A stretch of 64,000 bases of DNA from Hanleya hanleyi (Eukaryota > Mollusca > Polyplacophora > Lepidopleurida > Hanleyidae): assembly GCA_036873755.1 (NCBI GenBank), contig JAVTVY010045542.1:1-64000 (forward strand), read 5' to 3'. Of the stretch, positions 12,548 to 22,591 are shown one piece after another; within the stretch, counting starts at the first letter, position 1; each line of letters starts with the position of its first letter. A program made the position numbers and the translations under genes. The notes beneath the pieces were generated by a model, which did no database searches, was not told the origin of the DNA, and worked only from the letters and a program-made list of their open reading frames with translations.

Positions 12548-12579
12548 ATGTCTCCCCCCAACATAGTTGGGGGAGACAT
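12548..12579. other. Perfect-stem hairpin at the array end
   Basis: ATGTCTCCCCCCAAC, then ATA, then GTTGGGGGAGACAT forms a 14-bp stem with one bulged C and a 3-nt loop. It marks the right end of the GGACGG array and may be the terminus of the element that seeded it. Confidence 0.6.
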
Positions 12580-12683
12580 AATTAATCTGACTGTTGATGG
12601 TTTCACATTTTTGTGTGTCTATTGTCAGTCACATTTGCATCATAGCTAATACTTTCTCTTCATTCCATTTCCTCTATCTCCAG

Positions 12684-13632
12684 GATTATAAGTTTGTAAT
12701 TCTCTTTCATATTCATATCAGAGATCTTGTGGGTAGCAAGGAACATGGATTACAGACAACTCTGGGAATTTCGCACAGTGTGACTCAGAGGTATGGCCTC
12801 CAACTCTGTTGGAAGATAGGCCTTGCTCTCTGTAAGTTGGCACTTTAATGTTTCACCAAACAGTTAACAGTTTAAGTGAGGCAACTTCCAGCTGTCCTCA
12901 TCTTTCTTGGTTGTTAATGTAGCAGAGATCAGCAAATGATCATCAGATATGTTGTCATTGAATTTTATTCCTTTTTTCTTCTATGTTGTGTTTTGACAAG
13001 TGTTGCCTGTTTGCAGACATTGCATTCATGGACTTGAAAACTGACACAGAATATATTCCTCAATGTTATTTGGGAGTTTTCTCAGTAATAATAACTGTTT
13101 ACAAGTAATATGTGCATCTTTCTAATTACTGCCAGCAAGATCTTGATGAGATGTAGATCCATCCAATTGAACTGACATATATTCTCTATATGGAGTTGTG
13201 TATACCATAAACACCTCTATGTTATATTTTGGTATGTGTTGTTTACACATTTGTGTATATTGCTGTCACTTATTACAGGATTAAACATGTCTTTGATCTT
13301 TGTATCAACATCAAATTTTAATCACATTTGATAGATTACTGGGATGACCCACTGATTACATGGGGAAGTTAACCACTGCCATGAAGGAAATGTTGATCAA
13401 ATGTAGTCTAAATGAGCAGCTTGTAAACAAAGTATGTTTTGTCACATTTTGAATTTAATTTTTCTTTATTTTTAAATTTTAATTTGAAAAATTTCATAAA
13501 AAATGAATTAAAATAATAAAAAAAATAATTTAAAATAGTGTTTAACATATCTAGTTCATGCTTTATGCTTCTTTTTATAGGCAGAAGGATTGTCGACTTG
13601 GTGCTTTTTACCAGATGGAAAAATATGTACAG
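12684..13632 (+). CDS. Two candidate exons of an unidentified host gene
   Basis: Candidate exon a (12684-12790) follows a pyrimidine tract and CAG and ends CAGAG/GTATGG. It is open throughout and reads DYKFVILFHIHIRDLVGSKE and onward. Candidate exon b (13581-13632) follows TTCTTTTTATAG and ends GTACAG/GTTAGT. Joined in phase it reads QKDCRLGAFYQMEKYVQ. The phases agree (two bases carried from a, one from b). The product was not recognised. Only splice signals and compatible frames support this, so either exon could be chance. Confidence 0.3.
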
Positions 13633-13847
13633 GTTAGTGAGATATTGTACTTTTTACTTGTACCTCAGTCTTAAGTCGTATGGGGCAAACTGAGGGGAAA
13701 TTATAAAGGGGATACCCTTGGTATATAGGCTGTAAAATCTCTATCTGTGCATAGTTTTATCTGTGCCTTCTCAAGATAGTTTGGGGATGGGTATGGTTTG
13801 TTCAGATGAGAGCATTCCTTATTTTAACAATGGTTCCATCCCTGACA

Positions 13848-14301
13848 GGCATCAGACTACAATTAATCACTTCCGGGTCAGTGCCCACGACCTACATTGT
13901 TTAGAAATTTGAGAGCAGATCTTTATGGATTTTATGAGCTGCGATTTTTCAACATTTCTGATACATTTGATATTTCAACTTGCAGATGAGTCTTCAAACT
14001 GTACTTCCTGGTGTTGATTTGGGCCACTTTGAAAAAAGCATGGTGGATGAAGACATGATCAGTGAAGGGTGAGAAGGCTCCCTGTTTACAAATTGAATGA
14101 CATTCTGTAGCGCCAATCAGCTGTCAGTGGCGGTAATTTGAAATTTCCATGGTCAACATCTGTCAAGACTTCCACTGGTAATGTCCCACAAGGTAAATAT
14201 TGACATGCCAGGTGTATTTATGCATTGTGAATTTTCTGGATTTTTGCCGATTTTTAACGCTAATACATAACAAGTAACGGAATTAATAGTGGGCTGATGC
14301 C
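13848..14301 (+). repeat. 454-bp duplicated segment, copy 2
   Basis: Second copy of the segment at 8676-9129, 5.17 kb downstream. The 28-codon frame (13986-14072) is again uninterrupted. Relative to copy 1 it has only one amino-acid change visible (G to E in the LGHF-x-KSMVD stretch). Confidence 0.85.
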
Positions 14302-16111
14302 AATTAGAAATGGCCGGAAGTGAGGTGTCATCATGCGCAGTCTCCACAAATTAAAATCACCAAGTGAAAATTATGCGCATATGTCATGTTTATTTATTTG
14401 AAATAATTTCCCTTATCACAATATTTGAGTCATGGCTGTATGTCTTATTGGTGCTGAGCTACGGGACTTTGAAAACAGGCTGTCATTTCTCTATCTATAT
14501 TGTATTTTCTCCTTTTATGCTAACTTCCGCATTTCCAAACATGACCCAAAAATGTGAGCGAGTTGCTATTACTATAGGGAATCGGAAAATCTATGGTTCT
14601 TACGGGAGGCTTATCCCGTTCGTGCAAAATTAGCGATTGAAAATATACATATTTCTCCATTTGAAATACATGGTGACTTCTGCCAAACTATGAAAATTGC
14701 ACACTTTTAATGACAAAATAACCCACTTTCCGCATTTCAAATCGGGAAAAAGTTATGTTTATGTTAAAGATCGTAAACAGATCTATATCCTCGTGTTTAG
14801 CATTTCCGGGATGCTTACCTCAATTTGAATAAAATGGGATTTAGTAAGCATTACTTCGGCGTTTTCTCTGTATTTGATGCTTCAAAAAAGCTATTAAGTA
14901 ATGACCCGGCGTCGTTTGTGTATACCCCCATGGGAGCTGATTGCTCGGCGAGTAATCCGCGAATACACAATTGGCAGTGCGATCGTTTAACGGTCGCTTT
15001 TGAGATTATAACAGGCCCATTGAATGTTATTGTTTTGCCGTTAGAAGATTGCGATTGCAGGTATTTATAATCAAGAAAAAGATATTACTCAAGCCAGGAC
15101 AAATTATTGTCAATACCACGAAAAATATATACATGCGGTGTTCCTCACAATGGGAAAAGAACAAATTTTTTTGATATTTAAAGCCAGACGAGCGGTATTT
15201 AACATCAGTTTAATGGATAAATATTAATGAATACCCAGCACGGTATCAATAACATAGTTTCCTTAAAAGGACTTGCTATCCACCTGTACTGATCAACACT
15301 TGCTCAGATACAATTCTCTCATTTTCGCCTTTGCTTCATAGATTATGTATATAAAACTATATATTTTTAGAAAGCGTATTTTCTAAGGACTCTAATCATG
15401 TTCATACATTTAAACTTTGAAAAAAATTAAGCCTATAATTCATATTTGAACTTTGCTGTTCGCAGATTCTACCGATCAGTTTCAAATGTCAATTTCAAGA
15501 AAAGTACCAGAGATAACTGCCTGAAAATCGGCAGCACGGTAGAACACCCCTCGATCTAGAAACGCGTCTCTCAGTTTTTTTATTTTTTTCTTAGTTTTCT
15601 CTCTAGAGCCTTCTAGAGCCAAAAACCGGAGAAATATCGCTAAAATTACCGAACAATGCGAAAGCCGGAATATCTCATTCCGTCATTCTCGTCATTCTAT
15701 GATGTACGGTTTTCGAGAAATTTGAGTTTTTTCCAGCGAAACCGCTCAAAACTTAATGTACGATAAATCGACATAAAGAGCCGAGAAGGTGATTATACTA
15801 CTTTATTAGCCAATTATTCCCCGATAAAATCCTTCACTGGCATGGATTACTCTTGTCATGCTAAAAAATATTGTATTGTTTGCTTCTTACTTTGAAGCTT
15901 TGTAAAACTGTAAATTAAAAGGGGATAAATTGGGTTTTACGTCTAAAAAATATGCTCAGAAACTAAGCCTCATTCCTTACCCGCTATGCACGCAGCGGGG
16001 GTTTGAGTAAATGTCACTTGTGGTTAGGCATAAAGGACGCCGGCGAAGGGGGTTCAATCAACAATTAGCACCGAGTCTCTGATTGCTGCACAACGAATAT
16101 ACGCTACAATA
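14302..16111. other. Host sequence upstream of the three-exon gene
   Basis: No gene recognised. Short open frames at 14364 and 14825 have no supporting splice context. The last ~100 bases before 16112 would hold the promoter and 5' UTR of the next gene; no TATA box is obvious. Confidence 0.4.
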
Positions 16112-16842
16112 ATGCCGAAAGCGATTCCAGCAAAGAAATCATCGGGAAGACGAGTTAGCCAGCACCCAAAGCGCGGAGATTTAGTTGCAGCTATGAATAC
16201 TTTGGGGTATGTATACGAATTCGTATGGAATGCCTTTGAATAGATGAAATATTTTCATATGCATACAGTTGTAGAATGTTCAAGTGAAAATGACTGCTTG
16301 CTCGTTTCTGTTTTATATGATATAAAGGTTTACCTACACGAGTCTTCTTTTTCTTTCAGGTATAACGGAGAACAATTTGCGGACTCGCTGGAGATGTCCG
16401 TGCATGTCCATAAAATCAGGCGTGGGCAGGCAGATAAGAAAATACGATTCTATCACTACGCTAGCTGGGCTAATAAACTGAAGGTAGGAGAGCAATGAGC
16501 ATTCGTGCTTAGAAAATAAGTTGACAAAACATCTCGATAGTTTGTGGAAAGTTTTCTGTATATTTCTCCGTAGGTTATAGACTTATAATAAACCACGGTA
16601 TATTATTCATTATGGTCGAAGCAATAGTATATTCTACAACATGGTCGACTTGTATTCATCAATTCTTTATTTATTTATTGTAGGCTAAAGGCGTGGAGAT
16701 ACCCGATGACAGATGTGGGTACGGCTTTCCAGAAGTAGTGCTTGCCTTTATACGAGACATCCTGCCAAACAAGGTCGTCGGTGAAATTCGATTGGATGCG
16801 TTTGCCATAGATCTGGAGACCTTTTGTAAAAGTATTTTTTGA
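16112..16842 (+). CDS. Unidentified small basic protein, three exons
   Basis: Three exons give a complete frame of 125 codons plus stop. Exon 1 (16112-16206) starts MPKAIPAKKSSGRRVSQHPK and ends before GTATGT. Exon 2 (16360-16483) follows TTTCTTTCAG and ends before GTAGGA. Exon 3 (16684-16842) follows TTTATTGTAG and ends in TGA. Phases match at both joins (phase 2, then phase 0). The N-terminus is Lys/Arg-rich, so nucleic-acid binding is possible. The middle part carries HVHK and RFYHYASW. The C-terminal part (about 74-125) is mixed hydrophobic/acidic and probably folded. An AATAAA signal lies at 17135. The protein was not recognised. Confidence 0.6.
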
Positions 16843-17648
16843 GGTAGCCCGACAGATTACAATGAAATGAAGAAAAATAATTCCTCATTAGCTGGAGTCT
16901 CACAATACAACTTTAGCTGGCAATCAACGAGCTATCACCGGGGCGTCAGCGGGGAACCTAGTAGAATTCGTGAAGGCATTCTAATCCCCTGTAATCCTCA
17001 CACCTTTTAGACTGTACGAGGACCCCAAGAACCAAAACAAAATCAAAACTCCAAATTTTACTTATTTAGAAAATGAATTTGAAAACGCTGTTTTCACTAT
17101 ATGTTAGATCAATTGATGAACTTTGTAACAAGACAATAAAAAAAAAGAGATATTTCAACCCCTCAGGTGGATAGCAAGTCCTTAATTCTTTGGAAGCAGG
17201 AAATGTTAATTAACACATCGCTTGAGAATCTGCCCGATGTTATACCAAAAATATTCGTTATAAAAGTGGAAAATTTCTTTCGTGCGTCTCATAACTTGGC
17301 GACGGAATTCTGAAAGCAATCTACTCACGATACAACGCAGTCTTACGGCGCAATTTTCACGTGTTTCCAAAGTAAAGGTTTTGTTTTTATATGCATTATA
17401 TCCCATGCTATACAACTTCATTTGCATTTGTAAGCTGAGAATCAGTCATCAGATAAAAGACATTCTTACGGACAAGTACTTCTTGCAAAAATCATTAACC
17501 GGGCACGTGTACGGTTCGTTACAAAATCTAGTTTTCTACTCATGGAACTTCTCATGTTGATAAAATATAATAAGTAATTCAAGTGGTCTAAGTCTTTTCA
17601 AAACTTCAAAAACTTTTTTACACAAACACATCAACACAACGGGAGATT
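16843..17648. other. 3' UTR/intergenic, AATAAA at 17135, then Polinton E1 target site
   Basis: Holds the probable 3' UTR of the preceding gene (AATAAA at 17135-17140) and otherwise no gene. Bases 17643-17648 (GAGATT) are the left copy of the E1 target duplication. Confidence 0.5.
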
Positions 17649-18015
17649 AGTAGTATGTAAACAGCAAATTCCTTAGCATTTATGCAAATGAGATGACGTC
17701 ATCGCTGACGTCACAGAGCTCTCATCCAATCAGAAGCCGTCAACGGTCATTTCCGGGTCAAAAGTAGTTCTGTTACTTCCGGTCACGTGACCGGAAATGA
17801 CCCTTTGTATTCTTCCGCGGTCAGGCGGTCAGGCGGCCAGAAAGTAGTCCGGCGGTGATGCGGTCCGGAGAAAAAGTAGTCCCAGGGCCATACGTTGCTT
17901 TTCGCCTATGACGTCACATCCGGGTCAAAAGGTCGCGCCCGGGTCAAAAGGTCACTGTGGGGTGACAGCCCGGAGTTATCTCCCCCCAGTTTTTGCCACC
18001 AGGGGCAACGAGGGG
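17649..18015. repeat. E1 left terminal inverted repeat
   Basis: Pairs with the inverse of about 24690-25077. Shared blocks include AGTAGTA, CAAATTCCTTAG, TTTATGCAAATGAGATGACG, CCAATCAGAAGCCGTCAA, GGCGGCCAGAAAGTAGTCCG, and CCATACGTTGCTTTTCGCCT. Contains the Oct-1 octamer (17682-17689), CCAAT boxes, several GACGTC sites and CCGGAA/TTCCGG sites. Confidence 0.85.
17682..17689 (+). promoter_or_regulatory. Oct-1 octamer at nt 34-41 of the E1 left end
   Basis: ATGCAAAT, inside TTTATGCAAATGAGATG. It sits 34-41 nt from the element terminus, the same offset as in the other three well-defined Polinton ends in this window. A replication-origin or promoter role is inferred by analogy with the Oct-1 site of adenovirus origins. 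Confidence 0.6.
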
Positions 18016-18023
18016 ACCTGGGC

Positions 18024-18123
18024 CATAAATACGAGGGTCGGTCACAGTGTGCGTCATTCACCGTTCGTTATTGGGTCAACCATGTCACCGAGGGACCTAC
18101 CCATAAATACGAGGGTCAGTCAG
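18024..18123 (+). promoter_or_regulatory. Tandem TATA promoters (CATAAATACGAG) before gene A
   Basis: CATAAATACGAGGGTC occurs at 18024 and 18112, 88 bp apart. Each is followed ~40-50 bp later by an ATG opening with MSP. The same duplicated arrangement precedes gene A in E2 (42685-42774, minus strand). TATA function is inferred from position and recurrence. Confidence 0.7.
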
Positions 18124-18211
18124 AGTGTACGTCATTCACCCTTCGGCATTTCGTCAACCATGTCACCAGTCCTACGAGCCATCCTGTCCCTTAATCCTGA
18201 GGTGGGGTTAC

Positions 18212-18909
18212 TACATATCTTATATTATTCGATGATATACCCATACCTATCCTACTGTAACATCCTCTGGGGAAACACATATATGACTCATCTGAAACCG
18301 TTAATATTGCTCCAGAAGCGTATCCTCAGAGTTATTACTCTATCGCAGAAACGCGAGCATACTCAACCACTATTCACTCATCTAAAAATCATCCCTCTGC
18401 CCGATCTGAATTTATATTCCTGTTTAAACCTGGTTCAAAAGTTTTTGTATCACCCTGAAACTATGCCGGTTCTTTTCCGTAACTATTTTACAAAACTGTC
18501 TGAAGTACACCGCTATCCCACAAGGAACCAATAAGTAAATTTATATAGACCTTTCTATTCCTCTAATCTTTCGTATTATACAATTGGAGTCACGGGGCCA
18601 CGGGAATGGAACAAGTTACCCTCAGTTCTCAAAACCATAAAATCTTCATCACTATTCAGATCTAAGCTTAAATCTTATTTACTCGAAGTTTTACCCGTTT
18701 CTCGTTGATAATTCCTAGATTGTATGCCCAAAGTTTTAAAGTTTTTTTTTTATTCACCGTTCGCATTCTCCCTATATTCAGATACTTATACTTATATTCC
18801 TAACTGGGATAGAACAAGCCCCCTGGGGCTTTATTCCCACCATTATTTTGTCAACCTACATGTTATTATACCCATATCTTATTGGTGAATAAAATTCATT
18901 CATTCATTC
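18212..18909 (+). mobile_element. 5'-truncated LINE (CR1/L2/Jockey-type) inside gene A
   Basis: The frame from 18212 to 18534 reads IYPYLSYCNILWGNTYMTHL and LLQKRILRVITLSQKREHT. This is the C-terminal end of the reverse transcriptase domain of CR1/Jockey-group non-LTR retrotransposons. The insert ends in ATTCATTCATTCAT, a tandem 3' tail typical of such LINEs. Comparison with E2 gene A places the insertion between GGTGGGGTTAC and TGTCTATGAAGATAAAG. The rest of the frame is broken by stops. Confidence 0.8.
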
Positions 18910-19192
18910 ATGTCTATGAAGATAAAGTCACCCTCGTGGAAGACCGGGATGTCTGTGGGTCGGGTCCGGAGTCCACATTGAATACGGTTACCCTAAACCG
19001 TGACGGTTGGACCAAATTTAAACGGGTGTTGAGCGGTGAGCTCGACGGAAACCTCATCCACATAGACAATGCCATCTACGTACACCGTGGACCCTTCTTC
19101 GCACGCCTGGGACGTTACCAAGACCATACGCGAGGCTTCACCCTAGACCCCGATCTGTGGACAGCCTTCGAGAACCCGAACATGAGACCTCG

Positions 19193-19202
19193 TTATAAAT
19201 AA
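19193..19202 (+). promoter_or_regulatory. TATA box of the integrase gene, overlapping the upstream stop codon
   Basis: TTATAAATAA lies 36-45 bp before the integrase ATG at 19238. The TAA that ends the preceding gene is part of this box. E2 has the same TTATAAATAAACGATA at the matching position. Confidence 0.65.
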
Positions 19203-19237
19203 ACGATACTCTCCGGGTCCATCATCATTTTGTCACC

Positions 19238-20308
19238 ATGAAGAGCTGGGAGAAGGTGTTGGATAACTTATACTACAGTCCCGACAGTCCGGCGGCCTAT
19301 AGTGCATTGTCGGCTCTCTATCGAGCGGCCAAACCCCAGGGGATACAACGTGCCCAAGTCCGAGATTGGTTAAAACAACAAGACACCTATACCTTACATC
19401 GAGCTGCCCGCCGTCATTTTCCACGGAACCGGGTCATCGTGGGTGGTATAGATGCCCAATGGCAGGTGGATTTGGTCGATATGAGTGCGTTTGCCAAACA
19501 CAATGATGGGAATCGGTATATCTTGACGTGCATCGATATCCTGTCTAAGTATGCGTGGGTGGTATCCATCCGCACGAAAACAGGGGCGAATCTCATAGCG
19601 GCTTTCAAGGACATCTTCAAGACTGGGCGCAAACCCTTGTATTTGCAAACCGACGAAGGCACAGAATTCCTCAAACGACCATTCCAAGCCTTTCTCAAGA
19701 AACAGGTCTTCTTCTTTCACACCTACAACGAGACGAAGGCTTCCGTGGTGGAAAGGTTCAACAGGACATTCAAAGGCCGCATGTACAAATATTTCACGTA
19801 CAAGAATACACGGCGGTACATCGCTGTTCTCGCGAAACTTGTGAATGGTTACAATCGAGCCTATCACCGGAGTATACAGAGAGCCCCCATTACCGTCACC
19901 CAACGCAATGGAGCCCAAGTCCGACGTGTCTTGTGCCCCATGCAATCGCAACGAGCACTCAAGGAGATGTTCAAGGTCGGGCACCCTGTACGGATCAGTA
20001 AAGTCAAGGGCAAGTTCGAGAAGAGTTATCTCCCCAACTGGAGCGATGAACACTTCTTGATTAAACGGCGCCTACCCCGACAACCGCGAGTCTATGAACT
20101 GGAAGATCTACACGGAGAACCGTTGCAAGGGACGTTTTACGACGTAGAATTACAGCCTGTCGTAAAAACAAAGCAAGACTACTACAGGGTGGAGCAGATT
20201 TTGAAAACCGAACGTCGACGTGGCAAACTGTTTCATTTCGTCAAATGGCGAGGCTGGCTCAGCTCGTTCAATTCCTGGGTCGCGGCCAACCAGGTGAAAC
20301 GACTATAA
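19238..20308 (+). CDS. Polinton integrase with C-terminal chromodomain
   Basis: Intact 356-residue retroviral-type integrase that would insert element DNA and make 6-bp target duplications. The DDE core is visible: D78 in WQVDLVDM, D139 in LQTDEGTEF, E172 in VVERFNRTFKG. An N-terminal helical/HHCC-like part covers about 1-65; its zinc ligands are not clear. An SH3-like stretch (about 245-310, GHPVRISKVKGKFEKSYLPN) follows. A chromodomain ends the protein (about 317-356, YRVEQILKTERRRGKLFHFV, KWRGW), which would target histone-marked chromatin. The start is fixed by the TATA box at 19193. The stop TAA is inside the next TATA box (CTATAAAA). This is the only uninterrupted integrase in the window. 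Confidence 0.93.
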   Translation: MKSWEKVLDNLYYSPDSPAAYSALSALYRAAKPQGIQRAQVRDWLKQQDTYTLHRAARRHFPRNRVIVGGIDAQWQVDLVDMSAFAKHNDGNRYILTCIDILSKYAWVVSIRTKTGANLIAAFKDIFKTGRKPLYLQTDEGTEFLKRPFQAFLKKQVFFFHTYNETKASVVERFNRTFKGRMYKYFTYKNTRRYIAVLAKLVNGYNRAYHRSIQRAPITVTQRNGAQVRRVLCPMQSQRALKEMFKVGHPVRISKVKGKFEKSYLPNWSDEHFLIKRRLPRQPRVYELEDLHGEPLQGTFYDVELQPVVKTKQDYYRVEQILKTERRRGKLFHFVKWRGWLSSFNSWVAANQVKRL

Positions 20309-20310
20309 AA
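20303..20310 (+). promoter_or_regulatory. TATA box (CTATAAAA) of the small membrane gene
   Basis: GACTATAAAACC contains the integrase stop codon and lies about 60 bp before the next ATG. E2 has GACTATAAAGCC in the same place. Confidence 0.6.
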
Positions 20311-20364
20311 CCAGACATCACTACCGTCATCCTTCATTCCACGCTCGACCATGAACACGGTGCT

Positions 20365-20574
20365 ATGGACAAACAATGACCGCCTCTGAACATTACGTTT
20401 CCCAAAACGCGCAAAGCGCAAGTGGGCTTTGTGGTGACATTGGTAACCCTGCTGGGTGTGTTGTACGGCGGTGTGTTTTACGACGTCGTGTACCTCGTCT
20501 CTCTACTTAACCAACCTAGAACACCAACCGTGAGTGCCAGTCAAACCAGTCTACAGATAGTACCCGTGGTCTAA
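20365..20574 (+). pseudogene. Small membrane protein, E1 copy with early stop
   Basis: Aligns with the E2 gene at 40249-40437. The frame reads MDKQ, then TGA at codon 5, then continues KTRKAQVGFVVTLVTLLGVL, a membrane helix followed by YGGVFYDVVYLVSLLNQ. An extra base after LLNQ shifts the frame, and it ends in TAA. A downstream Ser/Thr/Pro-rich frame (about 20590-20760) follows in another phase, as in E2. Function unknown. Confidence 0.7.
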
Positions 20575-20792
20575 ACCACCCCATTCACCACCACACCGAG
20601 TATACAGTCCACATCGAGCTCCACACCGAGTATACAGTCCACACCTACGCCAAGTATTGCGGTGTCCAGTACGACCACCCACAGTGAGCGTTCGTCGACA
20701 ACGGTACCAAAGCTCGACGCACCGACGACTCCCGTTCACTCGTACCAAATTTACAAGAGCGGTTTACCACGACAGCGGATACACGTTCAACC

Positions 20793-21400
20793 ATGGACCC
20801 CGGTGGCAACATCCCTTCACTTGCGTCATTGCAGGACCGACGGGTTCCGGCAAAACGCACTTCGTCAGGAAGCTCCTCCAACACGCCGACAGCATGATCA
20901 CCCCACCCATTGCCCGAGTCGTGTGGTGTTACGGAGAATGGCAAGCGGCGTATGCAGCAATGCCCCACATCACTTTCGTGGAAGGGTTACCCAACTTGGC
21001 CGATTTGGAACCGGACACCTTGGTGGTTCTGGATGATCTCATGGCGGAAACGGATGCCCGGGTCACCCAACTCTTTACGAAAGGCAGCCATCATCGACGG
21101 TTGAGCATCATCTATATCGTTCAGAATCTGTTCAGTAAAAACAAAGAACATCGGAACATCAGCTTAAATGCCCACTATCTGGTGATCTTCAAAAACCCGA
21201 GAGATACCACTCAACTGCTGCACCTGGCGAGATAGATGTACCCCGGACGCACTGCGTTTGCGTTGGAAGCCTTTAAAGATGCCACAACTCCTCAGTATGG
21301 GTATATGCTCTTCGACCTGAAGCAAACCACCCCCGACCACCTTCAACTACGGACCGGTATCTTTCCCGGAGAGACCCACCACGTGTACATGCAAAAATAA
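20793..21400 (+). pseudogene. Packaging ATPase (FtsK/HerA type), E1 copy, broken
   Basis: Genome-packaging ATPase of the Polinton/adenovirus IVa2/FtsK-HerA group. Walker A GPTGSGKT and Walker B LVVLDDLM are present, with the conserved RVVWCYGEWQ and YIVQNLFSKN. Compared with the E2 copy, one base is missing right after the ATG (GACCCCGG versus GACCCTCGG). A CAG to TAG change then stops the frame after HLAR (at 21233), with homologous sequence continuing (FKDATTPQYGYMLFDLKQ) to TAA at 21400. The breaks make it a pseudogene unless read-through occurs. A hairpin and polyA signal follow immediately. Confidence 0.88.
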
Positions 21401-21405
21401 TGTAA

Positions 21406-21440
21406 ACACACCCACAGTTGCTCCCCCAGCTGGGGTGTGT
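21406..21440 (+). terminator. Conserved 3' hairpin H1 with AATAAA at 21457
   Basis: ACACACCC pairs with GGGTGTGT and CAG with CTG, enclosing the loop motif GCTCCCCCAG. AATAAA follows 16 nt after the stem. This is one of six such hairpins in the window (also 30619, 39299, 45081, 51966, 55559). Stem bases differ between copies but pairing is largely kept. Confidence 0.75.
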
Positions 21441-21549
21441 ATGTGGCGATGGGGATAATAAAATATATAGAACACACCCTCTTTGTTTATGTTGTCTTTG
21501 TCGACCCATAATAAAAGGCTAGGATTGGAGGTTCTAGCATTAGTTGTAC

Positions 21550-21891
21550 ATGTCTGCTCGAGTACGGAAGCACGCTCCGACGCTCCGTGTATTGAAGACG
21601 GCCCCACCCGAGTTGGTTCGAACCATTGTACGCGGCGCAGACCCTGCTCTCGTGTGCTGTCTGTGTGTGATTGGACTCAATATTTTAAAAGGCAACGTAC
21701 CACTGACTCCGGTTCAGAAGGCGAAGTTGGCCAAGCAGAAGACAGGTCTGCGAACCTTAGTCCAGAAGCGAGTCTCTCAAACACAAAAGAAAAAGGTGTT
21801 ACAGAAAGGCGGCTTTCTCGGGGGCATTTTAGCACCGTTGGCGGCTTCCGTGTTAGGTCCAGTATTGGGTGGACTGTTCGGCCGACAATGA
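21550..21891 (+). CDS. Polinton small basic protein (LKGNVPL family), intact copy
   Basis: 113-residue basic protein, start MSARVRKHAPTLRVLKTAPP. A TATA-like ATAATAAAAG lies about 40 bp upstream. The core LNILKGNVPLTPVQKAKLAK is followed by a Lys/Arg/Gln-rich stretch (VSQTQKKKVLQK) and a Gly/hydrophobic tail, GGFLGGILAPLAASVLGPVL. That tail could be membrane-active or structural. Small proteins with an LKGNVPL motif recur in animal Polintons, but I know of no assigned function. The E2 copy at 38843-39188 is frameshifted. The first bases of the PX gene (ATGGTC at about 21906) follow and then break off. Confidence 0.75.
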   Translation: MSARVRKHAPTLRVLKTAPPELVRTIVRGADPALVCCLCVIGLNILKGNVPLTPVQKAKLAKQKTGLRTLVQKRVSQTQKKKVLQKGGFLGGILAPLAASVLGPVLGGLFGRQ

Positions 21892-21911
21892 ACCACACGA
21901 AAAAAATGGTC

Positions 21912-22265
21912 ACGTGGCATGTATTCTTCCGCGGCCTGGCGGTGAGGCGGCCAGAAAGTAGTCCGGCGGTGCTGCGGTTCGCACAGAAAAAGTAGTCCCA
22001 GGGCCATACGTTGCTTTTCGCCTATGAAGTCACTATGACGTCACATCCGGGTCAAAATTCAAACCCAGGTCAAAAGGTCACTGTGGGGTGACAATCTGGA
22101 GTTATCTCCCCCTAGTTTTTGCCACCAGGGGCAACGAGGCGACCTGGCCAGTCAGGGACTGACCAGTCATGACTGACCAGGGTCAGCCATCAAGGTCAAT
22201 ACGAGTCAATTAGCTCTTTGTGGTTAACTACGGTATACAAAAGAACCCAAACTCACAATGTTGTA
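21912..22265 (+). repeat. Internal extra copy of the E1 terminal-repeat segment
   Basis: From ACGTGGCATGTATTCTTCCG onward this matches the inverse of 24592-24945, including the CCATACGTTGCTTTTCGCCT block and the AAAGAACCCAAACTCACAAT end. It is in direct orientation with the left end and inverted relative to the right end. It marks where a second, smaller element (about 21912-25077) has been fused to or nested in E1. Confidence 0.8.
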
Positions 22266-22591
22266 TTGACGCTTTCGCCGATTCGTGATTTGATTGGATT
22301 ATTATCGCGCGTGCTCTGGAAACCTAAAAATAGCATAGAACTCGGCCTGCGACTTAGGGTGTATAATTCATTATTACAGTTGAAATATTATTTTTATAAT
22401 TCACCCCTCATGTTGAAAAGGGTGATTTACTGTTATATGATATGCGGTATTATTGTTATCAGAATAAAAAAAAATCATCTCATCGGATGGTGTTGTTGTT
22501 AATTACTATTATTATTATGTAGGCAGCGGATGTGTTGTTGTTTACTATAAGTGTATTATGTAGGGAGCTGGTGTTAAAATTAAAAAAAAAT

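Larger units (their letters stand above)
18160..19202 (+). pseudogene. Polinton gene A (unknown function), LINE-disrupted copy
   Basis: Copy of E2 gene A (42108-42638). It starts MSPVLRAIL at 18160. After VGL the frame is broken by a LINE fragment (18212-18909) and resumes as VYEDKVTLVEDR. The conserved core follows: RDGWTKFKRVLSGELDGNLI, then HRGPFFARL and FTLDPDLWTAF. After WTAFE it jumps to the tail of gene B, ending RPRYK at a TAA that lies within the TATA box of the integrase gene. So the second half of A and most of B are deleted. The family is not assigned. The two W-centred strand/helix motifs with a positively charged patch might suit nucleic-acid binding, but this is speculation. 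Confidence 0.7.

Noticed and set aside
10006..12585. Repeated open frames (MIRFWCMCVHSSVSG type)
   Set aside because: Translation of the ~169-bp satellite; no start context or conservation beyond the DNA repeat.
19394..20053. 219-codon minus-strand frame and other frames over the integrase
   Set aside because: Antisense shadows of the intact integrase gene; the same shadow appears at 40743-41351 in E2.
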